Below are positions 55,242 to 64,000 of a stretch of DNA of 64,000 bases, one piece after another. The notes beneath the pieces were generated by a model. The model was not told the DNA's origin, did not search any database, and saw only the letters and a program-made list of their open reading frames with translations. Position 1 is the stretch's first letter, and each line of letters opens with the position of its first letter. This DNA comes from Roridomyces roridus (taxonomy: Eukaryota > Basidiomycota > Agaricomycetes > Agaricales > Mycenaceae): positions 248,001-312,000 of the forward strand of contig JARKIF010000052.1 in NCBI GenBank assembly GCA_029378245.1, read 5' to 3'. The position numbers and the translations under genes were made by a program.

Positions 55242-57502
55242 TCAATTGTTGAATCCAAAAACACCCTCAAAAAAGGCCAACTGCCTCTCCTGCACGTGCC
55301 GAACACTCTCAGCCTTCCTGAATCCATGCCCCTCATCCTCAAACCGGAGGTACTCGACGCGCCCGCCGTGTTTTCTTATTTCCTCGGCGATAGCATCTGT
55401 TTGGTCGACCGGAACGACGAGATCAAGCTTCCCATGGGCAAGCTGCGCAAGAGCGTGAGTATGTATCGTCGAGAAGAAATGAAAGAGCACGTCACGCACG
55501 AGAACCGGCGCCCGAATCTTCCCGGCATGAAACAACGGCGACCGAGCCTTATAAACGTCGGGTACCTCCTCTGGCGAGCCGCCCAAAACAAGCTCGAGGT
55601 AATGGAGCTGCAGCTTCGGTGCCTTGCGGTGCAATTCAGCGAGGTCGCACACCGACACTTTCGATGTTCCTGCGGCGTAAAAGTCGGGAAAGTTGATAAG
55701 CGACATGAGAACGGACGGGCCGCCTGGAACTCATTCAATAAGAGATCGTGGGAAAGAAAGGACGGACTGGAGCCTGTGACAACGACGCGGTGGATGTCTA
55801 TGACGCCCTTGGACGCTGTTTGACGTGTGGCCTCGACGCAGTCCTGCACGTCCAGGTCTCCCGCTTTCCCATCCAGCCGTTCCCTGACAACAGGTCAGAA
55901 TGGGGATTGGTCTGGACGAAAAACCAAGCGCACATATATTTCCGTCCGTAGCCGGAAGACCCGCTGAACATCACATCCAGCCTGGGCGGAATGAGCGAAA
56001 GAAGAGGAGGAAGCTGATAACGAACCAGGCCCATCCACGAGAGGTGTAGAGAATCCGATCCCAGAGAAACTGCGGTGTCGTCCTCGACGTCGGGCCAGCA
56101 TGAAAATTGACCACACAAGGCGGCTTTTCGTTCTCCGGGGCCACGAAATCGGGGTTTGTCGGTGGGTAGAACAGAGCGTACACATCACGCCCGGCAGAAT
56201 CGGTGGAGACGAACCGCTCGGGCCGTGCAACGAAACCGGCTGGAACTGGCGTCGCTGAGGAAGACGCCAATACTTGGAATGTGGGGTTTGCAACGCCACG
56301 ATCGAACGATAGTTTCACCACAGCTTCGCCCGCGTCGATTTTACTCCCAACAAACACGAATTGGTAAGGGGAGATCCGCTTGAGATACTTGATGTCGACG
56401 AAGGCGGAAGGGATTTCTTCGCAGGCGCCGCTTGAAATTGAGATCAAGATGAGGGATGCAAAACCCTTCATGACCACGACAGACAGAATATGATCGTCGT
56501 CAAAGATGGCACAAGAGGACATGCCGAGACCCCACATGGCTTCAGCAAAGTCCCCTGGAATGATATGCTGCAGTATGGGACGGGATAGAGTGTTGTGGAC
56601 CCAAGGCTGAAGCCACCCATCAACGTCATGCAAGAACACCACAGTGTCCTCGTCCACCCAGAGCGGCTGTTGCGCAACCGAGACATGGGGCTTCCCAGCG
56701 ACAACGATTTCATCTCTGACGGATATCTGCCCGTCGGACGAAAGACGGACGTCCGCGACGACGAGCTGCGTGGAGCGGAAGGGCATGTCGGGATGGTTCC
56801 ACCGCAACCACGCGAGCTTCCTTCCGCTGGGACTAAACACCGGATTCGCGTAGAAATCCGAGCCAGAAACGATGACCTTGGAAGTTCCAGTCCGCAAATC
56901 GATGCACACGACAGTGTCGACGACGTTGGCTGGTTTTGGATTGCTGTGGTCTTCGCGGACGGCGACCATGAGGTGTGAATAAACGGGATGCAAGGTTAGA
57001 CAGGCAAATCGGAATTGCGGGGCATCTTTTGTGGATCAGAGAGCGAGCGAGTTGATCTGTACGGTACGCACCTGGCGTCACCGCTCGGACAGAGTCTCCC
57101 TCAATCTTGTAAATCCGCATATCGGGGGCATTGGTGAAGAAAATGACTCCATCGCGAATTGCAACTGGTGCACCGCCGTAGCCGTGTACCACTGACCTGA
57201 TATCTACGTCAGAAGATCCCGAGGGCACAGAATGCCTTACCTGCAGTTGTATTCCATGTCAATGACATCCTGGCGTTGACCGCTGTCAACAAGAACGCTG
57301 CGCCCTTCAATCAAGCGACGTTCTACGTGGTATATTTTCCCGTTGACAGAGTCGACGGCAATGGCTTCGTATGCCACGACCTTGGAACGATGAGAATGGA
57401 CGACCGTGGAAACGGTTGAGATCCTACTTGGTCAGAGATGATCGCTGGAGTAACGGGGCTCTGCCATGCACCATAATTGGCGACTTGCGGTTTGTCTTGC
57501 AT
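55242..57502 (-). CDS. S9 family serine peptidase (prolyl-oligopeptidase type)
   Basis: Exon 1 starts at 57502 (M-Q-D-K-P-Q-V-A-N-Y-G-A-W-Q-S-P-V). A beta-propeller part follows with H-P-V-Y-S-H-L-M-V-A-V, V-F-S-P-S-G-R-K-L-A-W-L-R-W-N-H-P-D-M-P and V-V-F-L-H-D-V-D-G-W. The hydrolase part has S-G-S-S-G-Y-G-R-K-Y, D-V-Q-D-C, a nucleophile in T-G-S-S-G-P-S after splicing out a short intron, D-L-V-V-P with the acid, and E-G-H-G-F-R-K with the His. It resembles acylaminoacyl-peptidase/dipeptidyl-peptidase relatives of fungi. No signal peptide, so probably cytosolic. The nucleophile motif depends on the acceptor chosen near 55735; the other acceptor would insert residues and break it. Confidence 0.83.
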
Positions 57503-58211
57503 GGGGTGAAGAGGCAGGAAGGGCAGTTCGGTGTCCGCAACGGCGGTGTCCCATGACGGAGCTGATCAAGCCAAAAATGATTGACACTTGTTTGTTTCTT
57601 CCTCTTCGCTGCCGGCACAGACGACACAGACTCGGGCGGGATACCACGCGGTCCAGCGATGTATTCGCACTATTCACTGTGCAGATGACTATCTAACACT
57701 TCCCTGCTCCCGCCGCGGGTCGAGATGTGTTACTTGTCTGCCCATGGTGGCATGGTCATTCGCCAAAAAAAAAATGGGGGACTGTCCAAGCCTGGAAATA
57801 GCTCGCTCAAGCCGCTCAGGCTCCTCCAGGCGGCCCAGCAATCTATCATTCTCGAATGCCGTGAAAGCCGTGAGTCAAGTGTTCAGAATGATTAGGGCCT
57901 AATCTCAATTGACAGTAGGTCTACATTGCATTCCCGCGCTCCCCGTCCATCTACCCTGCCTGCCATACGGACCAAAGGCGGGAGCTGCCCAGGATTTCTC
58001 CCTGTGCCCTTCCGCATCTTGTCGGAGTACTCGCCCGGTCTTCCCGCCTGCACTGCAGGCCTCAATTCATCATTGGACCTGCGGTAGAAGCGCAAAGGCC
58101 TCAAGCGCCCGACACTCGTGAATCTCCCATGGAATGAATTGCTCTGAAAATAATCTTGCACGCCATCTTATATATCGGCCTTCTCCCGCCACTGCCTTTC
58201 CTTTCCATTCC
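57503..58211. other. spacer, divergent promoters
   Basis: No gene is seen. It separates the S9 peptidase (minus) from the membrane protein (plus). Confidence 0.4.
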
Positions 58212-59440
58212 ATGCCAAACTCTTCGCCGACTCCAGCTCAGGCAGCCGCCGCTCTACACCAGCTCCCACTGAACAGCCCCATAATCGAGATATTTCTAAA
58301 CGGTCAGAATGAAGAGTGCACCGATGTGAATCAAAAGCACTGACGCCGATGAAGGGATATTCACTTGTTTGTTCGTTTTTGCCCTCACTGCGTTATGTAG
58401 CGGCGCCCCACTCCCCAATTGCGCCATCCTCGCTTACCGTTCTGCACAGGGATGAATAAGAAGCCACCTTCCCGCAAGAGACATTGGTCGGCGCTTCTCA
58501 TTCTCCTCTATTCTTGCTCGACCATCCATTCGTCCATTACCTGGCAAAATCTCATCGTCGCTTTCCAAGATCACGGAGCATCGCCAGACGTCCTGCATGC
58601 ACTAACAGACCCCAATTTAAAGCTCAAGATCCTTGCTCTTGTCGCGAGTTTTCTGGGGTTTATATTGGCTGATGCTATCATGGTATGCATACCGTTTTTT
58701 TATTGACTGAGTAGCTCATGCATGATGATCGGAGGTCTGGCGATGCTGGATTATATGGGATCGCTCGTGGCTGGTGATAGTATTCCCCATCCTGGCCGCT
58801 ATTGCGGGTACAGGTGAGGTCTTGGCACACTTCAGTCCTGTAGAACGAACTCAATCTCTCTGTAGTCTGCGCAAGCCTAGGCCTCGCCGGCCAAATCTCT
58901 GTTGCGTCCAATCAAATCGCAACTACCGCCGCGCGTCTGGCGCCCTTGGTGCACTTCAGCACCCCGTTCCTCTCCCTCTCCCTCGCAGTCACACTTTATA
59001 CAACCGGCCTCATCGCCCTGCGCATCCTCCACGTGCAGTGGCACTCCCGGAAACACGGCTTGAAGGCAAGAAAATCGGAGTTTTCCCCCGTCCTCGAATT
59101 GCTCATCGAATCATCCGCGTTGTACGCTGCGAGTCTGTTTGTATTCGTCGTCCTACTGGCGATCAAGAGCCCGAATCAGAATTATATGCAGAATATCCAT
59201 GTTCAGATTGCTGTACGTCTCGATTCTCCCCTCACTTGAATTGTACTGATCTGACGTTTCCTCAAGGGTATAGCGCCCACCTTACTTGTATTCCGCGTCT
59301 CGGTCGGGCAGGCGAGGAAAGACGAGGAGTGGTCAAGGAACTCGGCGTCCGGGCTTGCCTCGCGACTTGACTTTGGCTCGACGCCAAGAACGTCAACGCA
59401 TGTGGCGATGGAGCCTGGCGGGGAACCGGAGTCGGGATGA
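58212..59440 (+). CDS. seven-helix membrane protein, unknown function
   Basis: Six exons (58212-58302, 58355-58396, 58450-58682, 58735-58813, 58866-59212, 59267-59440) join in frame to 321 residues. Hydrophobic helices are seen at I-F-T-C-L-F-V-F-A-L-T-A-L, A-L-L-I-L-L-Y, I-L-A-L-V-A-S-F-L-G-F-I-L, V-I-V-F-P-I-L-A-A-I-A, F-L-S-L-S-L-A-V-T-L-Y, S-L-F-V-F-V-V-L-L-A-I and I-A-P-T-L-L-V-F-R-V. The conserved W-R-C-W-I-I-W-D after helix 3 marks a large agaricomycete family of small receptor-like membrane proteins. No ligand or partner is known. Confidence 0.75.
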
Positions 59441-59797
59441 GCACTCCGTGTCCGCTCTCGTGGGACAGAAATCAATTGAACGGGGTTGTCACTCACTACG
59501 ACCTTGGGCGGAGGAGGCTATTTTCAAGCACACTGGTTTCGATCTATCCTCATGTACTCTAGAGTCATTGGCGGGAGATAAATCGCAGACACGGGTACGT
59601 TTCCAACTCAATATTCACAACAACAAAAAGTGGGGTTGAATTGACAGTCGCATCTGAGTCAATTCAATCTGACAAGCCGCCAAAGTATTCAAGATAATGA
59701 TTCATGAAGAACGGGGAGTCGGGACCGCGTCATGACCCTCGATGAATGATTCTACACTGCCGTGTTGGCGCTCGTCGTACATTAAAAAGGTGATGGA
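59441..59797. other. spacer between two plus-strand genes
   Basis: 357 bp, no gene or repeat seen. Confidence 0.4.
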
Positions 59798-60831
59798 ATG
59801 TCTGTCTCAGCCGCCATTCCAACGATGTTAGCTTTAACTTTCACTTTCGCATCTCTAATTGCAGGCAAGGTCCACTTGGTTCGACGAGTCCCATTCACTC
59901 ATTTATTCGCAGTCTCGATGTGCAAATCCACCCGAGTCTGCAACCCTGCTACGGGTCTCTGTTTTGAACAAATTTTCGTACGACTGGATGCCCAATTGTC
60001 AATTTGTCATCCCCGCCTCTGAAGCCTTTTTTCACAGGCCCCAAACCTCAATGTGACTGTCGGATTTGCGCTTCCTCCCCCGGGAGATGGGACGTTTGTG
60101 GATGAGGTCCTCATTCTTGGTGCGTGTTCCTCGCGATTTGCAACTGGGGCTTCTCACTTTCATGCTTCAGGCGTGAGTGTCGTGTAATGCCGAAATATTT
60201 GCTCTAATCACCAACGCAGTCTTTCCCTGTGCCCTATGGATACGCCGGAGTTGTACTAGGCGCACTTGAAGTCGGAAAACTTGGTCTCCAGAAACGCGCT
60301 GAGGGCACCATTTCGTAGGCTTTCTTCGCTCTCAATCTACGAGCAAACCCACCTCATATCAACCATAGAGTAGAATGGTACGAAGATTTTGTGGCGGTCG
60401 AGCAGGCAGAAGCAACACCCTTCTCGATTCAGAATTGTCGAGCCGAGATGACTACTCTGTATGTTCCACAGTTCAGCCGCACACCACGTTCACAGAAAGT
60501 TTATCCTAGCTCGAACGACACTCTCATCCCCCTCCGCGACGCACCCATCAATGTCACATTCTCGCCGTCGACCACCTGGTCCCCTTCCTCTGCGCAGTTC
60601 ATATTCCGGTGCCAGAATTGCGGCATCCTCGCAGATTACCTCACTCGAGCCGACGAGGTGGAGGTGACGGCTTTGATCAGTTCGAGTTCATACCCGGAAT
60701 ACCTCGACAACAGCCTCACTTTGGCCAACTTGTCGTTGGTTGGCGCGCAGTATGAGGTGCTCGTGTTGAATGCGGTGGCGGCGCGGTTTCATAATTACTC
60801 GGAGCTACTATCGGCGGCTGGATTTTTCTAG
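59798..60831 (+). CDS. possible CDH-type cytochrome (AA8-like) protein
   Basis: A hydrophobic start (M-L-A-L-T-F-T-F-A-S-L-I-A-G) suggests secretion. Downstream exons encode N-V-T-V-G-F-A-L-P-P-P, V-P-Y-G-Y-A-G-V-V-L-G, and V-T-F-S-P-S-T-T-W followed by F-R-C-Q-N-C, a pattern seen in the haem cytochrome domain of cellobiose dehydrogenases and iron-reductase proteins. The C-terminus is V-A-A-R-F-H-N-Y-S-E-L-L. At least four exons are needed and the middle ones (60020-60390) were not fixed. The haem Met/His pair could not be assigned, so the family call is tentative. Confidence 0.45.
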
Positions 60832-60863
60832 TAGTATACTTACTCCTCTCGGTGATCCGAGAA

Positions 60864-60893
60864 TTCAACCATAAGCACGTGATCAATGTTCAA
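60864..60893 (+). repeat. 30-bp direct repeat, copy 1
   Basis: TTCAACCATAAGCACGTGAT plus CAATGTTCAA recurs at 62541-62568 as TTCAACCAAACACGTGATCA plus ATGTTCAA. Both copies sit beside tRNA-like elements. Confidence 0.6.
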
Positions 60894-60935
60894 GATTTTT
60901 GACGACCGTTGAAAAAGAGTACCGTGATATCCCAT

Positions 60936-60973
60936 GACCTACGCCCGAATCGAACAGGCTACTGCTATGGGTC
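60936..60973 (-). repeat. tRNA-like element 8, minimal
   Basis: GACCTA and TATGGGTC lie only 38 nt apart, with the GCCTG-TTCGATT-CGGGC T-arm between them on the minus strand. The D and anticodon-equivalent part is deleted. Confidence 0.5.
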
Positions 60974-61236
60974 TTTCCTCAATGCCGGTAACAGGTTGAA
61001 TTTCAACTTCCCGATTTCTCACTGTCACTTCTTCGGGCGGCGTCGAGTGATGTCCTGGGAGCCGTTGGTGACGCGGCCACGGCTTGCCACTACAATCAAG
61101 CCTCTACTGTCCTCTACGTGACATCCGCGCCGGACTATTAGGTGTCTCTGCTGACGCTGCGCACGGGTAGGTATCCGAGGAGAGGGTATATTAAGGGCCT
61201 CGAGGCTGTCAGGAACAAGAGAGCATATCGACCACC

Positions 61237-62245
61237 ATGTCCAACGTCAACGTCTTCCGCAAGACCATCCTCATCACAGGAACCTCCTCCGGGATCGGTC
61301 TAGCCACAGCCAAATTCTTCCATCAAAATGGGTGGAACGTCGTCGCCACTATGCGTAATCTCAAAGCTGCCCGGCCAGAGTTGCTTGCGCTGGCTGAAAT
61401 CAACGATGCATCCCAGCCGCGGCTCATTCTGGAGTGTCTGGATGTGACGGATACCACGCAGATAAAGGCGTCCATCGAGGCTGGGATACGCCACTTTGGC
61501 AAGATTGATGTCTTGGTGAATAATGCTGGATTCGCGCAAAATGGGGTTTTGGAGGGGATTTCGAGTGAAAAGGTCAAGGAGCAGTTTGCTGTGAATGTGT
61601 TTGGTGAGTTCTATTCCGGAATCCCCGAATAACTGACTGACTTTTTCTGCAGGAGTCATGGACATGACCCGGGCCATTCTACCGCACTTCCGCGCCAACG
61701 GGGGTGGTGGTGTCATCAATGTGAGCTCTGGAACCGGTCTTTGGGCGCTCCCCCTTGGCACGATGTACTCCTCGAGCAAGTTTGCGCTGGAGGGCTTCAC
61801 CGAGGCGCTCTCGTACGAACTGGCGTCGCAGGGTGTATTTGTCAAGTCCGTTATTCCCCATGGCGGGGTCACGGAAACCGATTTTGCGGCTCGGTTCTTG
61901 GATTCGACACCGAAGGAGCCCGAGTCTCCGGAGCAAAGGCAGAGTACAAGGAGATGATGGAAGCGTATGGCCCGTTCTTGATGAAGACTTATGCAAGGTG
62001 TCGCCTACTTTCTCTCGAGTGAATCACTGCTGACTCGAAAAGCTACCGCGCCGTATTGAAAAGGCAGGCGTCTCATCTTCAGATGTCGCCAAAGTCATTT
62101 TCGAGGCTTCGAACCGACGGGTCGGACAGGTTGAGATACATGATTGGGGTCGACACTCGGGGATTCTTGGAGAAGAGGTACAACTCCAAATCGGATGAGG
62201 ATTACATGGAGTTCATGCGCGCTTTCCTTCCCGCCGGTGAATGAC
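61237..62245 (+). pseudogene. short-chain dehydrogenase/reductase, frameshifted
   Basis: The SDR fold is clear: T-G-T-S-S-G-I-G (NAD(P) loop), V-L-V-N-N-A-G-F, the catalytic Ser in N-V-S-S-G-T-G and Y-S-S-S-K. The first intron is about 61602-61652. After R-F-L-D-S-T-P the frame must change (61910-61945) to reach A-E-Y-K-E-M-M-E-A-Y-G-P-F. Near 62112 an extra A (TTCGAACCGACGG) separates V-A-K-V-I-F-E-A from T-D-G-S-D-R-L-R-Y. The end M-E-F-M-R-A-F-L-P is family-like. Two frame breaks point to a decaying gene, unless they are sequencing errors. Confidence 0.7.
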
Positions 62246-62349
62246 GAGGATGTGGAGGCAGGAGGAAGACGCAGAAATGATAATCATGTCTGTTACGTCT
62301 TCTCAAAACTTGATAATAAAATATTTGTCAGTTGACTTCGCCAAGGTAT

Positions 62350-62438
62350 GACCCACGCCCGAATTGAACAGGCAACTGCGTGCAATGTGGAGCACTGGCA
62401 CGGAGTAATCAGGACCATCAGCCGCGGCGCGGTGGGTC
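62350..62438 (-). repeat. tRNA-like element 9
   Basis: GACCCAC/GTGGGTC ends perfectly paired; T-arm GCCTG-TTCAATT-CGGGC (62357-62373) abuts the acceptor strand. Confidence 0.6.
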
Positions 62439-62540
62439 CTTCTTTCAGTTCCCGAGACTTCCGTTCAAAAGGGAGCCTCAAGATATTTCCGAACAATGCC
62501 TACCGCAATACTTCCTACCCGAGGCAATAATGAGTGAAAA

Positions 62541-62568
62541 TTCAACCAAACACGTGATCAATGTTCAA
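62541..62568 (+). repeat. 30-bp direct repeat, copy 2
   Basis: Partner of 60864-60893. Confidence 0.6.
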
Positions 62569-62692
62569 CCACCATGGCAAAAAGAAAGTCACTTTTTTCA
62601 CGCTGAGCGAGTGTTTGATCAAATCTAGGAGCAAAGAAGTTCTCAGTTGGTCGAAAAAACAATTGCCGGAAAACAAAAACCGCAGCGCGATC

Positions 62693-62780
62693 GACCCATA
62701 CCCGCGCCCGATCGAACAGGTTCTTGTATGCAATACATGCCGAGTGCCACTGTGTGCAAGTGCGGACCACCGCATGGGTC
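62693..62780 (-). repeat. tRNA-like element 10
   Basis: GACCCAT/ATGGGTC ends perfectly paired, a base-pair change relative to GACCCAC/GTGGGTC. GCGGTGGTCCGCAC follows the first strand. Confidence 0.6.
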
Positions 62781-62909
62781 TTCCCTTTCCTCAACCCAGG
62801 GTAGAATGTAGTCTGCTCTTTGTCGCAGACACGGACTTGCCCCCTGTACCGCTATCAACGAATCGGCCTGCAGTAAAAAAAAATGGATATGCAATGATGC
62901 ATCATTAAC

Positions 62910-62960
62910 GCACAGTCCGAATCGAACGGAACAGCAGCTGACCGAGTACCAGTGGGTGAC
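62910..62960 (-). repeat. tRNA-like element 11, partial
   Basis: T-arm core with TTCGATT loop at about 62915-62931; acceptor strands unclear. Confidence 0.3.
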
Positions 62961-63194
62961 GGGTGCGGGACGTTCAACGTTGTGCCTTTTCCTTTTCACC
63001 TGCATGATTGAGCAAAATTGAGGCTCCCTTTGCCCCTTCTGTCTGACTTGAGCGCGGTGACGGTCACCAAGTCCCGACTCTTTTCAAGACCCAACATGTT
63101 CAATTCGGTTGTAGCTCCCACCACACTTCAATGCCAATGTTCTTCCAATGATACGAGTAAATAAAAGGTCATGGCTTTGTCATGGCTTCTTCTA

Positions 63195-63281
63195 GATCCC
63201 ACGGCCGAATCGAACGGGCTGTCTGCGTGACGCATCGAAAACTTTGTGATCTTCTGCAGGTGCGGGCCATCCGCGTGGGTC
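63195..63281 (-). repeat. tRNA-like element 12
   Basis: Ends pair as GACCCAC with GTGGGATC (one bulged base); T-arm GCCCG-TTCGATT-CGGC. Confidence 0.5.
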
Positions 63282-63513
63282 TGGCTTGCATGGTGCCCTC
63301 AACTTGAGGAAGGACTGTACCAGCGACTCGGTGGATTGCACTGAGAACAAACTTCAGACAATCGGGACTGCAACTCCCGAGTCCCAAGCTCTACTTCAAC
63401 TGTCTCCGGCCTTGGGCGGCGGTCCCCGAGCTCCTGAATCCCCTTAAAAGATTGGATTCAGCAGAACACGATATGAAAAAAAGCAAAAGTAGAGGTCTGC
63501 ATGCAGACCAACC

Positions 63514-63607
63514 GCCCATGCCCGAATCGAACAGGCCGCCTGTGTAAACTGGGGATCCGCACTAAGGATGACATCAATGTGGTACAGGTGCGGACCACCG
63601 CATGACC
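63514..63607 (-). repeat. tRNA-like element 13
   Basis: T-arm GCCTG-TTCGATT-CGGGC and the GCGGTGGTCCGCACC block are clear; acceptor pairing is weaker. Confidence 0.45.
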
Positions 63608-63825
63608 CTCTGTGCACAACTGAATTCAATAGGTGACATATGAGTTTGCTTTCAGACATAGCTGAGGCGGAGAGTTACTCATTTTCGACGGCAGGTGTCT
63701 CATATGTGCCTTGGGACATGAGTCGCCGGACGCGCATGGTCCCGCAATCGAGAGTCTGTTGGAGGCTTGTGTTGGAAGAGCTTGGAGCCCAAAAGAAAAA
63801 GAGGACGTGCTCCGCACCCGGAAAA

Positions 63826-63860
63826 TGTCCCATGCCTGAGTCGAACAGGCCACCTGAACC
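63826..63860 (-). repeat. tRNA-like element 14, partial
   Basis: T-arm GCCTG-TTCGACT-CAGGC, perfectly paired by a change on the second strand relative to other members. Confidence 0.4.
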
Positions 63861-64000
63861 AGGAGAGAATCCTGTTGAATTCGAGAGGGACGGTGTTTCT
63901 TGACAATAGCGCTACTGCTTTGGTCAGGCCGCAGATTATGTAGACTTCAACTACTAGTTCGATGGTGACAACTAGAACGTGCTGTCCCTGTAGCCTGCCT

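Larger units (their letters stand above)
62246..64000. other. terminal stretch packed with tRNA-like elements
   Basis: No protein gene is seen. At least six tRNA-like elements lie here, all on the minus strand. Confidence 0.5.

Overview
The window reads as chromosomal DNA of an agaricomycete (mushroom-forming basidiomycete). Genes carry many short GT-AG introns (about 43-60 nt). The families present are typical of that group: a DUF6589-like protein beside a RecQ-like helicase, a NACHT-ankyrin protein, a Ty3/chromovirus, leucine-rich-repeat-type F-box proteins, MOB, Naa20 and fungal serine hydrolases. About half of the window is mobile or duplicated DNA.

Layout. 1-733: a short retropepsin-like remnant. 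734-1801: a non-autonomous transposon with ~220-bp terminal inverted repeats (TIRs), a 9-bp target duplication and, inside it, the tail of a DUF6589-like gene. 2013-7952: an intact head-to-head pair, a RecQ-like helicase (minus) and a DUF6589-like protein (plus), whose start codons are 14 bp apart. A diverged copy of the same transposon end lies just downstream (8010-8156). Together these suggest that the helicase/DUF6589 pair is the gene set of a DNA transposon with Mutator-like ends; this is the main candidate for an undescribed system. 10083-14046: a NACHT protein with 25 nearly identical 33-residue ankyrin repeats, broken by a 1-nt frameshift. 14987-21645: a very young Ty3 chromovirus on the minus strand (475-bp LTRs differing at one base, 5-bp target duplication CGGAC), flanked by CCGGA-rich DNA. 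23.4-24.2 kb: a TGGCGC-rich segment, probably another non-autonomous element.

25.3-27.7 kb: conserved core genes NAA20 and a Ran1-like kinase, divergently arranged. 28.47-34.66 kb and 45.91-52.10 kb: two arms of a ~6.2-kb inverted duplication, each with a DUF1932-type dehydrogenase, an F-box gene and a secreted beta-lactamase-like serine hydrolase. The spacer between the arms holds a third hydrolase copy broken by a 638-bp hAT-type MITE, a MOB protein, a MARC/MOSC protein and a second F-box protein. 52.2-62.2 kb: a type-B carboxylesterase, an S9 peptidase, a seven-helix membrane protein, a possible CDH-type cytochrome-domain protein and a degenerate SDR.

A family of about 14 tRNA-like elements (acceptor stem plus T-arm, variable middle) is scattered around the inverted duplication and packed into the last 3 kb. 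Exon coordinates given below were worked out by eye from splice signals and frame continuity; none has transcript support.
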